In this document: positions 34,206 to 43,578 of the stretch, piece by piece
Position numbering within the stretch: position 1 is the first letter of the stretch
Layout of the letters: each line of letters opens with the position of its first letter
Origin: Collinsella aerofaciens
GTDB lineage: Bacteria > Actinomycetota > Coriobacteriia > Coriobacteriales > Coriobacteriaceae
Length of the DNA stretch: 64,000 bases
Direction of reading: 5' to 3'
Assembly (NCBI GenBank): GCA_008671135.1
Contig: RQAP01000006.1
Location: 62,001 to 126,000 of the forward strand
Program-made: the position numbers and the translations under genes
Notes under the pieces: model-generated
The model's input: the letters and a program-made list of their open reading frames with translations, nothing else
Told to the model about the DNA's origin: nothing
The model's database searches: none

Positions 34206-35011
34206 CGTCCATCACGCTCCCATGCAACGAACTGTTCAGGCCAGCCCTGAACCTGTGGCTGAATATGCTCGGCGCAGCCCTTAAATGCCGTTTGGGCCGT
34301 GGCGAGCGATGCCCCATGCTTTCCATGCGGAAAGACATGTAGGCTAAAGCCAATCCCGTGGTCGGCAAGAGCCTGCGCAAGAAGGAGGCTATTTTGAACT
34401 GGTACCGATGCATCCTCGGCGGTATGCCACAAGAACGTACGGGGGAAGCCATCGCCCACCATATTCTCGATCGACAACTTTTGAGCCAAAGCGCCATCGG
34501 CACCCGTTAGGTGTTCAAACGAACCACGATGAGCATAGGCCCCCGAGCTTACGACCGGATAGCCCAAGCAAAGTGTGTCAGGCCGAATCGACTCAGGCGA
34601 TGCCGAAATCGACTCTGCAAGCCAGGGTTGGTCCCAAAGCGCCCCGAGCAAGCCAACTAGATGCCCACCGGCCGAAAAACCCATGACCGTAATCCGACCA
34701 GGATCGACGCAGTACTCTGCCGCATGGCTTCGGACGGTATCGACCGCCCGCGCGAGTTCTTGCAATGCCAGCGGATAGACAGCCGGAGCAACCGAATAGT
34801 TCAGTACAAACGCTTGGTAGCCCATCGCCAACAAACGGAGCGCTACCGGCTCGCCTTCTCGCGGCGAAACGTGATCGTAGCCGCCTCCTGGCACGACCAC
34901 AACTGCAGGCAGCGGTTTTAAAGCATAAGCATCTTCGGTCGGCGCAAAAACATAAGACGTAATCGTGGCAGACGAGCCATCGACCCCGACAGGAATCGTT
35001 TTATTGAGCAT
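34202..35011 (-). CDS. Alpha/beta-hydrolase acetylesterase
   Basis: A 269-residue esterase of the bacterial carbohydrate acetylesterase type (Aes/BD-FAE-like). The oxyanion motif is VPGGGYDHVSPREGEP, nucleophile Ser in GFSAGGH, acid Asp in TAEDASVP and His in PHGKHG. No signal peptide. It is co-transcribed with GH28 upstream and overlaps the CE8 gene by 4 nt, so it probably deacetylates imported pectic oligosaccharides. AAAGGGAA precedes the ATG at 35011. Confidence 0.85.
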   Translation of the reverse strand: MLNKTIPVGVDGSSATITSYVFAPTEDAYALKPLPAVVVVPGGGYDHVSPREGEPVALRLLAMGYQAFVLNYSVAPAVYPLALQELARAVDTVRSHAAEYCVDPGRITVMGFSAGGHLVGLLGALWDQPWLAESISASPESIRPDTLCLGYPVVSSGAYAHRGSFEHLTGADGALAQKLSIENMVGDGFPRTFLWHTAEDASVPVQNSLLLAQALADHGIGFSLHVFPHGKHGASLATAQTAFKGCAEHIQPQVQGWPEQFVAWERDGR

Positions 35012-35063
35012 GTATTCCCTTTCACCATGATGCGTAGCGCAGCGCACACGGCCGTATCGCACA

Positions 35064-35100
35064 AGGGCTGCATTGCCGATTTATCCGACAATGCAGCCCT
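35064..35100 (-). terminator. 12-bp hairpin between GH28 and the esterase
   Basis: AGGGCTGCATTG (35064-35075) pairs with CAATGCAGCCCT (35089-35100), 15 nt after the GH28 stop. The T-run is weak, so partial termination or 3' end stabilisation is likely. Confidence 0.5.
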
Positions 35101-35115
35101 GGTCATCAACCCGAG

Positions 35116-36711
35116 TTAGGAACGGACAACCTTGTCGACGTTCTGGAGCTGCAGCTCCTCGCCGTCCTGGCCCTCGATCACCACATTTTGCAGGTCGAGC
35201 ACCTTGACGTTTTGCGCAATGATGCCCTGACGCACCATGGGCTCAACGCCGCAGGCCATGGCCGGGACAAAGGGCTCGGCATCGTCGGCAAAGGTCACGT
35301 GAACGTCTTGGAACGTCAGACGCGTCACCTTGCTCTCGGGCAGACCCGTGATATAGGCCGCGGCAGCATGGCAGTTGGTGGCCTCGATATCGCAAAACGT
35401 CGTGGCACCAAAGCCGGGCGTGCGGTCGTCGACAGGCAGCGCCTCGCGAGACTGCACGTAATCGGTCTTGCCGTCCTTGTCACAGAAGTAGAAGGAGTTG
35501 ACCACGAAGGGCGTGAGTACCTCGTCCATACGAATGTGCTCAAAGGTAATGCCCTCGTTGACGGCATCCTTGCCGCGCCCGCGGCGGGTCTTGACGCGCA
35601 GGCCGCGGTCGGTGCGCTCAAAGAGGCACTTGCTCACGGTAAGGTCCTTGATGCCGCCGGCAGCCTCTGAACCCAGGACCACGGCGCCGTGACCATCGTG
35701 CATGTAGCAGTGAGAGATCAGCACGTCGTGCGTAGCGGGACGAAGCTCGGGCTCAATGCCCAGCTTGCCGCTCTTGATGGCGATGCAGTCGTCGCCCACC
35801 GAGAACTGACAGCCAAGGATGCGGACAAAGCCGCAGCTCTCGGGATCGAAACCGTCGGTGTTGTGGGAGTTCTTGGGACCCTCGATGGACAGGCAGAGCG
35901 CGTCGACATGCTCGCACAGGACGGGATGGATATTCCACGCCGGGCTGTTGCGCACGATAAAGCCGGCAAGGCTCACGTTTTGGCACTCGGACAGGAAGAT
36001 CATGCGCGGACGGGCGACCTCGCGGCCCTCCTCGGGACGGAAGATGTTCTTAAAGTCCTTGTTCCACCAGTTGTCCTCGGCAAAATCGGTCTGACCGTCA
36101 ATCGCGCCGCGACCATAGATGCACACGTCGTGCACGCCCAGACCCGTAAAGGTAGAACAGTAGGTCGAGAAGCTCTCCCCCTCCCAGCGGCCCAGGGGCA
36201 GCATATCGGTACCGGCATAACCGGCACCCTCGTTGCCCGTGACCGTACCCGGAATGTAGGCAAGCGCGGCACGATCGTGGCGGGCCAGCAGCACCGCCCC
36301 CTCGGCGAGCTCGATGTTGATATTGCTCTTAAGGAAGAGAGACTTGATGCGATAACTACCGGCGGGGATCAGCACGCGGCCACCCTTGGGGCAAGCCATG
36401 ATGGCAGCCTGGATGTTGGTGGTGTCGTCGTGCTCGGCATCGCCCTTGGCGCCACAGTCGCGAACGTTGATGGTAAAGGGCTCAGCCGGCGTGGTGACAC
36501 CTACGCTCAGCTCACGCTCGCCACAGACAAAACGGACCAGGTTGCGCTTGCCGGGGGTCAGGCCGTCGACATAGGTCTCGACCGTATTCGTGGTACCGGC
36601 GGGCTCGTCGTTGACAAAGATCTCCCACGTATCGGCGCAGGTAAAGTAACCGCCGTCGTCAAGCTCGATAACCGCCGCGCGCGCGTTGCGCCAGATAACG
36701 TTCGTCTCCAT
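35116..36711 (-). CDS. GH28 polygalacturonase, intracellular
   Basis: A 531-residue right-handed beta-helix hydrolase. Residues 1-85 form a beta-sandwich-like N-terminal domain. Catalytic motifs are NTDGFD (Asp286), GDDCIAIKSG (Asp307, Asp308), a later GHGAVVLGSE and RVKT. It cleaves galacturonate units from homogalacturonan or oligogalacturonides; the absence of a signal peptide and the extra domain favour an exo-acting enzyme on imported oligomers. GAGGGAG lies before the ATG at 36711. A TACAAT -10-like sequence lies about 35 nt upstream of the start, after the transporter terminator. Confidence 0.92.
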   Translation of the reverse strand: METNVIWRNARAAVIELDDGGYFTCADTWEIFVNDEPAGTTNTVETYVDGLTPGKRNLVRFVCGERELSVGVTTPAEPFTINVRDCGAKGDAEHDDTTNIQAAIMACPKGGRVLIPAGSYRIKSLFLKSNINIELAEGAVLLARHDRAALAYIPGTVTGNEGAGYAGTDMLPLGRWEGESFSTYCSTFTGLGVHDVCIYGRGAIDGQTDFAEDNWWNKDFKNIFRPEEGREVARPRMIFLSECQNVSLAGFIVRNSPAWNIHPVLCEHVDALCLSIEGPKNSHNTDGFDPESCGFVRILGCQFSVGDDCIAIKSGKLGIEPELRPATHDVLISHCYMHDGHGAVVLGSEAAGGIKDLTVSKCLFERTDRGLRVKTRRGRGKDAVNEGITFEHIRMDEVLTPFVVNSFYFCDKDGKTDYVQSREALPVDDRTPGFGATTFCDIEATNCHAAAAYITGLPESKVTRLTFQDVHVTFADDAEPFVPAMACGVEPMVRQGIIAQNVKVLDLQNVVIEGQDGEELQLQNVDKVVRS

Positions 36712-36759
36712 GGGTTTCTCCCTCAAAAAGATGCTCTAAAGGCAAATTGTACGCTGTTG

Positions 36760-36803
36760 AAAAAGGGCCGTGCCTGCCGGCGGAATTCCGGTGGCACGGC
36801 CCT
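36760..36803 (-). terminator. Terminator of the GPH transporter gene
   Basis: AGGGCCGTGCC (36764-36774) pairs with GGCACGGCCCT (36793-36803). On the minus strand it runs into TTTTTC. It separates the transporter from the GH28 unit. Confidence 0.88.
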
Positions 36804-36826
36804 GTGATTTGGACGATATGTCGGCC

Positions 36827-38386
36827 TTACTCGGCGGGGGTTACGCTACCGTCCTGGAAGCCAACGTTGTTGTGGGCAAAGCAGTCCTCGTACTTAAAGC
36901 CGGAGAGCTCCTCGCAAAGCGCCTTGACCTCGGGCTTGACGTCGGCCATCTTGCCGCCCTCCTTGACGCGGCGGATCTCGTCGCAAAGGACGTCGCACTG
37001 CTCCTTGTCAATCTTGATGCCGCGGGCAAGGACAGCCGCGAGCAGGAAGAAGCCGGCGCAGCCGATGAGCATGTAGCCGCAGATGTACAGAGGCACGGTG
37101 GCGGGCTGGGTCACGGCGTCGCTGTTGCCGGCGGTCTGAATGAAGCCGGAGGCAGCAAGGACGATGGCCCATGCGTTAACGGCGATAGCCTGGGCGATCT
37201 GCTGGCAGAGCTGCTGAGCGGAGCTGTAGATGCCCTCGCGACGACGCAGGGTGATGAGCTCATCGACATCGGGGATGTAGTTGAGCAGAACATCGGGCAG
37301 GTACTGGAAGCCGACGTAGAAGAACTTCCAGATGGCGAAGATGATGGGGTAGGCGATCATGGCGATGGCGACCGTGGAGGTGCCATTGATCTGACCAAAG
37401 GCGAAGTAGTTGTAGGCGATGATGCACGCAGCGCAACCGACGTTGGCCAGGTACCAAGACTTGTGGAAGCCCTTCTTGGCCATGAGAGCGACCCAAATGG
37501 CGGTGCAGACGATAGCGACGACCTTGCCAGGCATCTCCATCACGGACTCGTAGGACTTAGGAATCTGCAGGCAGTAGACGATGAAGAAGGACAGGCAGGC
37601 AGACCAGCAGGCAGCAGCGAGCTTCGTGGAGACCTGTGCGTACAGGACCTTGCGGAAGGACTTGTTGCGGAAGGTGGAGATAACGTCGATGAAGAACTTC
37701 TTGATACCCTCGCCGACGCTCTCGATCTTCTCCTGAGCGACCTCCTCGGGGGTGTGCTCCCACGTGGACAGGTACACACAAAGCAGCGAGATTGCCATGA
37801 CCGAAGCGTTGATCGTAGCGATGATGAAGTAGCTGAACGGGTTGGTCTCGCCGAAGGTGCCAAAGCCGAAGCCCACAAGTGCAGCCATCAGGAAGCCGGC
37901 GGCGTTACCAAAGAGATGCTTGTAGCCGGTGAGGTACGTACGCTCCTTAAAGTCGTCGGTCATCTCGATGGTAAGCGGCGACAGGTTGGCGGTGCAGAAC
38001 GTATACGCGACGTTGTAGATCAGGTACAGCACAAAGTAGTACGGGAAGCCAAACGGCGTAGCCACGAAGATGAGCGGCTCGGCGATCATCATCGGGATGG
38101 CCAGCAAGATCCAGAAACGACGACGACCAAAGATGCGGCCAATCTTGGTGGCATAGAAGTTATCGGCCACAAAGCCCATCAGCGGGCAAAGAATGGCGTT
38201 GACATAGATGGCAAACGAGCTGATCAGTGCAGCCTCGCCTGCGGACAGGCCACACTCCGTGGACAGGAACAGCACCATGTAGCTGCGCGTAAAGGTCAGG
38301 GCACCGGAATTGAGCATACCGCCCATACCAAAGCCCAAGCGCGTCCAGAATGTGATCTTACGCTTTTTTCCGATCTTATTAGTCAT
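36827..38386 (-). CDS. GPH-family sugar:cation symporter for (oligo)galacturonides
   Basis: A 519-residue major-facilitator protein of the glycoside-pentoside-hexuronide family. It has a basic N-terminus (TNKIGKKRK), about twelve membrane segments, the cytoplasmic RRREGIYSS loop and an unusually long soluble C-terminal tail. Homologues carry glucuronides, melibiose or uronides with Na+ or H+. It lies between uxaA and GH28 and has three operators upstream, so pectic oligomers or galacturonate are the likely cargo. GAGGGAG precedes the start. Confidence 0.88.
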   Translation of the reverse strand: MTNKIGKKRKITFWTRLGFGMGGMLNSGALTFTRSYMVLFLSTECGLSAGEAALISSFAIYVNAILCPLMGFVADNFYATKIGRIFGRRRFWILLAIPMMIAEPLIFVATPFGFPYYFVLYLIYNVAYTFCTANLSPLTIEMTDDFKERTYLTGYKHLFGNAAGFLMAALVGFGFGTFGETNPFSYFIIATINASVMAISLLCVYLSTWEHTPEEVAQEKIESVGEGIKKFFIDVISTFRNKSFRKVLYAQVSTKLAAACWSACLSFFIVYCLQIPKSYESVMEMPGKVVAIVCTAIWVALMAKKGFHKSWYLANVGCAACIIAYNYFAFGQINGTSTVAIAMIAYPIIFAIWKFFYVGFQYLPDVLLNYIPDVDELITLRRREGIYSSAQQLCQQIAQAIAVNAWAIVLAASGFIQTAGNSDAVTQPATVPLYICGYMLIGCAGFFLLAAVLARGIKIDKEQCDVLCDEIRRVKEGGKMADVKPEVKALCEELSGFKYEDCFAHNNVGFQDGSVTPAE

Positions 38387-38462
38387 CGAGCTCCCTCTCT
38401 TTTCTCGATTGTCTTGCAGCAAGACATTGGAGTCCACACTGACATCTGTCTGCCCAGCGTTC

Positions 38463-38640
38463 AGGGTGAACGTTTAGTTAGATTATGCGCGATTCCTTAC
38501 GAGAGGTGAACGTTCACTTGCATATTATCCCCGAACGGTCGATTTTTACCGCCGAACGGACACAATTGAGGCTCTAAGACCTATTGTCTGCTGGTAAATG
38601 TACCATGCTGGACACCCATGAGATAGGTGAACGTTTATCG
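38463..38640 (-). promoter_or_regulatory. Three LacI-type operators before the GPH gene
   Basis: GGTGAACGTT cores occur at 38465-38474 (half site), 38505-38518 (near-perfect GGTGAACGTTCACT) and 38626-38635 (half site). The first two are 40 bp apart, as at GH105. Confidence 0.65.
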
Positions 38641-38667
38641 TATTTTCCTTTTTTCACTTAATCACAA

Positions 38668-38702
38668 AACGGAAACCCCGCCGGGAACACTCCCGACGGG
38701 GT
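38668..38702 (-). terminator. Terminator after uxaA
   Basis: CCCCGCCGGGA (38676-38686) pairs with TCCCGACGGGG (38691-38701) with one G-T pair. The minus-strand tail reads TTTCCGTTTTG. Confidence 0.75.
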
Positions 38703-38737
38703 CAATAACATCGCGCTATGCTTGGGCGCACTTGCCG

Positions 38738-40222
38738 CTACAAGCAGACGCCGTCCTTCCAGATGCTGATCTCGTGACAGCCACGACGCTCGGCACTCGT
38801 GAGCTTACCGCTCGCCGTCTCCAGCACCAGCTGGTACAGATCGTGAGCAGCCTCGTCGAGCGTGCGCTCACCCGTGGCAATCACGCCGGCGTTAAAGTCC
38901 ATCCAGTTGGCCTTGTGGTCGCACAGACGCTGATTGGTGAACACCTTGAGCGTAGGCGCCGGCGCGCCAAACGGTGTGCCGCGGCCGGTCGAGAACAGAA
39001 TCACGTGGCAGCCGGCAGCCGTCAACGCCGTGGTGGATACCATGTCGTTGCCCGGACCGCACAGCATGTTCAGGCCATGCTTAGTTGCCTGGCCGGCATA
39101 CGGCAGCACGTCGACGATGGGGGCAGATCCGCCCTTTTGCACGCAGCCGCAGCTCTTGTCCTCGAGCGTGGTAATACCGCCGTCCTTGTTGCCGGGGCTC
39201 GGGTTCTCGTAGACAACCTCGCCGTGGCTAATAAAGTAGTCCTTAAAGCCATTGAGCATGTCGGAGGCGACGTTAAAGACCTGCTCGTTCTCGCAACGGT
39301 CGAGCAGGATGCTCTCCGCGCCAAACATCTCGGGCACCTCGGTAAGCACCGACGTGCCGCCGCGGGCGACGACCATATCGCTCACGCGACCGATCGTGGG
39401 GTTGGCGGTAATGCCCGAAAGACCGTCGGAGCCGCCGCACTTAAGACCAATAACCAGCTCGGAGGCCAAAATGGGCTCTCGCTTGGCTTGCTTGGCCAGG
39501 TCAGCCAGCTCGGCCAGAATCTTGTGGCCCTCGATTTGCTCGTCGGCTACATCCTGGCAGGTGAGAAAGCGAACGCGCTCGTGATCGAAGTCACCGAGCT
39601 CGTCGAGCACCTGCTGGTGCGTGCAGTTCTCGCAACCGAGCGACAGGAATAGCACGCCGGCCGCATTAGGATGACGCGAGAGCGCCACCAGCAGACGACG
39701 CGTCTGGGCATGGTCGGCGCCGGTCTGCGAGCAGCCAAAGGGATGCGGGAAGTAGTAAACACCCTCCAGCGAGCCATCGACCAGATCCTGGGCCTGCTCA
39801 CACATGGCACGGGCGACTTCGTTGACACAGCCGACCGTGGGGATGATCCACAGCTCATTACGCGTCGCGGCACGACCGTCGGCGCGGCGGAACCCCATAA
39901 AGGTCTCGGGCTCAACCGGATCCACGACCGGATGTGTGGGGTTGTAGGTGTACTCGACCTCGCCCGAAAGGTTGGTCTTGACATTATGTGTATGAAGCCA
40001 CTGACCGGGCTGGACATCGCCCGTCACATGGCCGATAGGAAGGCCGTACTTGATGACGTCCTCCCCCGCGGCAATCGAGCGCACGGCCATCTTATGACCC
40101 TGCGGAATATCCTCCGCGGCCACGACCTCGCCCACCCCGGGAATCGCGACGGCGGTGCCCTTGGCAAGCGGCGACAGCGCGACGATCACGTTGTCGGCCG
40201 GATTGATCTGGATAGTGTTCAT
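38738..40222 (-). CDS. uxaA: Altronate dehydratase
   Basis: A 494-residue enzyme converting D-altronate to KDG, the third step after UxaC and UxaB. Residues 1-95 are the SAF domain (QWLHTHNVKT), the rest the large catalytic domain with FPHPFGCSQTGADH, GCENCTHQQV, KCGGSDGLSGITANP and RGTPFG. Length is typical for the fused form. It is last in the uxaC-uxaB-uxaA order, with its terminator 35 bp on. Confidence 0.95.
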   Translation of the reverse strand: MNTIQINPADNVIVALSPLAKGTAVAIPGVGEVVAAEDIPQGHKMAVRSIAAGEDVIKYGLPIGHVTGDVQPGQWLHTHNVKTNLSGEVEYTYNPTHPVVDPVEPETFMGFRRADGRAATRNELWIIPTVGCVNEVARAMCEQAQDLVDGSLEGVYYFPHPFGCSQTGADHAQTRRLLVALSRHPNAAGVLFLSLGCENCTHQQVLDELGDFDHERVRFLTCQDVADEQIEGHKILAELADLAKQAKREPILASELVIGLKCGGSDGLSGITANPTIGRVSDMVVARGGTSVLTEVPEMFGAESILLDRCENEQVFNVASDMLNGFKDYFISHGEVVYENPSPGNKDGGITTLEDKSCGCVQKGGSAPIVDVLPYAGQATKHGLNMLCGPGNDMVSTTALTAAGCHVILFSTGRGTPFGAPAPTLKVFTNQRLCDHKANWMDFNAGVIATGERTLDEAAHDLYQLVLETASGKLTSAERRGCHEISIWKDGVCL

Positions 40223-40303
40223 TGCAAATGGTCCTAACCCTACAGGTTGAGCAGAAGTCGAGACGCGGGCACGCCGTCCCGCGCCCGCGTCTGCGCCGGA
40301 AAT

Positions 40304-41818
40304 TTACGCCTGAGCGTTGGCGAAGGCCTGCTTGGCGCCCTCGGCACGCACGACGGCGAGCGCGCTGACGACAAACTCCTCAAGACCTGCGATCTGCGTA
40401 AGGTCCTCGCCCCACATCTGCTCGTTGGTGAGCACGTCGTGCACCAGCTGGGCATCGTCGGCGCCGGCATGGGCGGCGTAGAAGTCGAGCACGAAGGCGT
40501 CGTCCTGAGCGGTGTACTCGGTGCCGTCGGAGCGACGCAGGTGCAGGCCGTCGCCCTCGCGGGACACGAGCTCCTGCGTGTAGAAGGAGATGAGCGTAGC
40601 GAGGCTCGTCGCCAGGCACTTGGGCAGGTTGCCGGTCTCGGCAACGTAGTCCTTGAGCGTGGGCAGGTCACGAGCGCGCCACTTAGCCGTGGAGTTGAGG
40701 CAGATGGAGAGCAGCGCATGATCAATAAACGGGTTGTCGAAGCGGTTTTCGACGGCGGCGGCAAAGGCCTTGCAGTCCTCGACATCCAAGTCGGCGGCAA
40801 GCGTCGGAATGACCTCGTCGTAGAGCATGGTGTTCATGAAGCCGCGAATGGTCTCGTCATGCATGCAGTCGCGCACGATATCAAAGCCGGCAACCCAGGA
40901 ACCCGGAACGAAGGCGGTATGGGCACCGTTGAGGATGCGGACCTTGCGCTTTTTGTACGGGGTGACGTCGGGAGTCACAAAGACACCCGGAAGACCAGCC
41001 TTCACAAAGGGAAGCTTCTCGGCAAGCGACTCGTCGCCCTGGATGCCCCACATCTGGAAGGGCTCGCGCACGGCCAGGAAGGGATCCTCGTAGCCCAGAC
41101 GCTCGGCAACCGCCGCGGCCTCCTTAGGATCGCGGATGCGGCCGGGGACGATGGTGTCGACGAGCGTGGTGCAGACGGTGCAGTCGTTAGCCATCCACTG
41201 CGCAAACTCGTCCTCCCAGCCCCAGTCGCTCACATACTGGTTCATGATGCGCAGCAACTCCTCGCCGTTGTGATCGATGAGCTCGCAGGCGAGGACGATG
41301 ACGCCCGGCTTACCGGCAGCCCAGCGGGTGTGGAGCACCTGGGCAAGCTTGGCGGGGAAGCTCGCGGGTGGCATGTCGTCGGCCTTGCAGGACGGGTCAT
41401 AGGCGATACCGGCCTCGGTGGTGTTGGAGACGATGATCTCTAGGTCGTCGGAGACGGCGACCTCCATCATGGCGCGGTAGTCGTCCTCACGATACGGGTT
41501 AAGGCAGCGGCTGCAGGCGCTGATCACGCGGGACTCGTCAACCGTGTTGCCGTTCTCCTTGCCGCGCACCAGCACGGTGTACAGGTCGTCCTGGGCATTG
41601 ATACCGTCGGCAAAGCCAAAGGCACCGTTGATGGGCTGCACCATGACGACCTTGCCGTTCCAGCCGGTGGCCTCGTTGCCCATGTCAAAGAAACGGTCGA
41701 CGAAGGCGCGCAGGAAATTGCCCTCGCCAAACTGCAGAACCTTCTCGGGAGCATCCTTGGGCAGCAAATAGCCCTTGTAGCCGATCTTCTCGAGCGCATC
41801 GTAGCTGATGTTCTCCAT
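40304..41818 (-). CDS. uxaB: Tagaturonate reductase (altronate oxidoreductase)
   Basis: A 504-residue mannitol-dehydrogenase-type oxidoreductase that reduces D-tagaturonate to D-altronate with NADH. It shows LQFGEGNFLRAFVDRF (nucleotide-binding N-terminus), SNTTEAGIAY, the KVRILNGAHTAF catalytic Lys/Asn/His motif and a helical C-terminal domain. AAGGAGA precedes the start. It is flanked by uxaC and uxaA, which confirms UxaB over fructuronate reductase UxuB. Confidence 0.94.
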   Translation of the reverse strand: MENISYDALEKIGYKGYLLPKDAPEKVLQFGEGNFLRAFVDRFFDMGNEATGWNGKVVMVQPINGAFGFADGINAQDDLYTVLVRGKENGNTVDESRVISACSRCLNPYREDDYRAMMEVAVSDDLEIIVSNTTEAGIAYDPSCKADDMPPASFPAKLAQVLHTRWAAGKPGVIVLACELIDHNGEELLRIMNQYVSDWGWEDEFAQWMANDCTVCTTLVDTIVPGRIRDPKEAAAVAERLGYEDPFLAVREPFQMWGIQGDESLAEKLPFVKAGLPGVFVTPDVTPYKKRKVRILNGAHTAFVPGSWVAGFDIVRDCMHDETIRGFMNTMLYDEVIPTLAADLDVEDCKAFAAAVENRFDNPFIDHALLSICLNSTAKWRARDLPTLKDYVAETGNLPKCLATSLATLISFYTQELVSREGDGLHLRRSDGTEYTAQDDAFVLDFYAAHAGADDAQLVHDVLTNEQMWGEDLTQIAGLEEFVVSALAVVRAEGAKQAFANAQA

Positions 41819-41855
41819 CTGTGTCTCTCCTTAGATAGCTGTTAGCGTGCAAGCA

Positions 41856-41889
41856 AAACGGGGGCGCCGCGTGTGGCAACGGCGCTCCC
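41856..41889 (-). terminator. Hairpin between uxaC and uxaB
   Basis: GGGGGCGCCG (41860-41869) pairs with CGGCGCTCCC (41880-41889) and is followed on the minus strand by GTTTTGC. Probably attenuates rather than stops transcription within the uxa group. Confidence 0.6.
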
Positions 41890-41914
41890 GAGTTCGATGT
41901 GATTCGATGCAGGC

Positions 41915-43342
41915 TTATGCCTCGACGGTGTCCAAATCAAAGCCAAAGTAGCGGACCGCGTTGTTGTAGCTGATGTCGCGCACGATACTGCCCAGCAGCT
42001 CCATGTCGGCCGGGTACTTGCCCTGCTCGACCCACTCGCCGATCACGCTGCACAGCACGCGACGGAAGTACTCGTGGCGCGGATAGGACAGGAAAGAGCG
42101 GGAGTCGGTAAGCATGCCCACAAAGTTGCCCAGCACGCCCTCGTTAGCCAGAGCCGTGAGTTGCTCGCGCATGCCGACCTCGTTGTCGTTGAACCACCAG
42201 GCGGAGCCGTTCTGGATCTTACCGGCGGTCGGAGCCTCCTGGAAGCAGCCCATGACGGTATCGATCATGGTGTTATCGATGGGGTTCAGGCTGTACAGGA
42301 TGGTCTTGGGCAGGCCGCAGGTCTCCTGGATGGAGTTGAGGAAATCGGCGAGCTGGTCGGACGGCGTGTAGTTGGAGATGCAGTCGTAGCCGGTGTCGGG
42401 ACCGAGCTTGGCGAACATGGCGCGGTTGTTGTCGCGCTTGCAGCCAAAGTGCAGCTGCATGGCCCAGCCCAGACGGACATACTCGCCGGCAACGAACTGC
42501 ATAAAGGCAGTCTTGTACTTGAGGACCTCTTCCTCGGTAAGCGGCTCGGCAGCCAGACCCTTGGCAAAGATAGCCTCGATCTCGTCGGCGGTAGCCGGGA
42601 CGTACATAACGTAGTCGAGTGCGTGGTCGGAGGCGCGGCAGCCCAGCTCGTGAGCAACGTCGTAGCGCTTGGAAATGGCAGCCTTCATGCCCTCAAAGTC
42701 GCTGACCTCAACGCCGGCAACCTCGGAAAGGTGCTTGCAGTAGTCGGCAAACTCCTGGCCGCGCTCGATGCGCAAAGCGGCATCGGGGCGCATGGCGGGA
42801 ACGACCTGAACGTCAAAGCTGTCGTCGGCGGCAATCTTCTTGTGCCACTCAAAGCTGTCGGCGGGGTCGTCGGTAGTGCAGATCATGCGGACGTTGGACT
42901 GCTTGATCAGGTTACGGCAGGTAAAGCTAGCCTCAGCGAGCTTGGCGTTGGCAAGGTCCCGGACCTCCTGGGCAGTCTTGCCGTTGAGGACGCCCTCGTA
43001 GCCAAAGTAGCGCTTAAGCTCCAGGTGGCTCCACTCAAAGACGGGGTTGCCAACGCAGCGACCCAGGGTCTCGGCCCACTTTTGGAACTTCTCGCGAGCA
43101 GGGGCGTCGCCAGTGATAAAACGCTCGTCGACGCCGTTGGCACGCATCAGGCGCCACTTGTAGTGGTCGCCGCCCAGCCAAACCTCGGTGATGTTCTCGA
43201 AACGCTTGTCCTCCCAAATCTCCTTAGGAGAAATGTGGCAGTGATAGTCGACGATGGGCATGCCCTCGGCAAAGTTGTGGAACAGCTCCTCGCCGGTCTT
43301 GGTGCTCAGCAGGAAATCCTGATCGTCCATAAAGTTTTTCAT
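41915..43342 (-). CDS. uxaC: Uronate isomerase
   Basis: A 475-residue amidohydrolase-fold isomerase converting galacturonate to tagaturonate, and glucuronate to fructuronate. Motifs are VDYHCHISP (metal His), LGGDHYKWRLMR, LGWAMQLHFGCKRDNN and GMLTDSRSFLSYPRHEYFRR. AAAGGGG precedes the ATG at 43342. It is the first gene of the uxa unit and has strong operators upstream. Confidence 0.96.
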   Translation of the reverse strand: MKNFMDDQDFLLSTKTGEELFHNFAEGMPIVDYHCHISPKEIWEDKRFENITEVWLGGDHYKWRLMRANGVDERFITGDAPAREKFQKWAETLGRCVGNPVFEWSHLELKRYFGYEGVLNGKTAQEVRDLANAKLAEASFTCRNLIKQSNVRMICTTDDPADSFEWHKKIAADDSFDVQVVPAMRPDAALRIERGQEFADYCKHLSEVAGVEVSDFEGMKAAISKRYDVAHELGCRASDHALDYVMYVPATADEIEAIFAKGLAAEPLTEEEVLKYKTAFMQFVAGEYVRLGWAMQLHFGCKRDNNRAMFAKLGPDTGYDCISNYTPSDQLADFLNSIQETCGLPKTILYSLNPIDNTMIDTVMGCFQEAPTAGKIQNGSAWWFNDNEVGMREQLTALANEGVLGNFVGMLTDSRSFLSYPRHEYFRRVLCSVIGEWVEQGKYPADMELLGSIVRDISYNNAVRYFGFDLDTVEA

Positions 43343-43392
43343 CAAACAGCCCCTTTGCTGGCAAGGCGGGCGCACGGCGCGCTCGTTATCCT

Positions 43393-43470
43393 TTAGGTGA
43401 ACGTTCACTATACTAATCCATTGCACCTCAAAAGGTGAACGTTCACCTAACCACCACGGGGTGAACGGTA
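43393..43470 (-). promoter_or_regulatory. uxaC operators
   Basis: AGGTGAACGTTCACTA (43395-43410), AGGTGAACGTTCACCT (43433-43448, perfect palindrome) and a half site GGTGAACGG (43460-43468). Centre spacing of the first two is 38 bp. The LacI gene just beyond is the natural candidate regulator. Confidence 0.75.
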
Positions 43471-43578
43471 GATTTTGCCCGTTCAACGGTTGCTGGGGAT
43501 GTGACTTGCATGTATTGCGGACTGGTTGGCGTCCCCGAACACCGAACTTGAGCGCTTTTGCTCAGGTGGGTCATGTCC

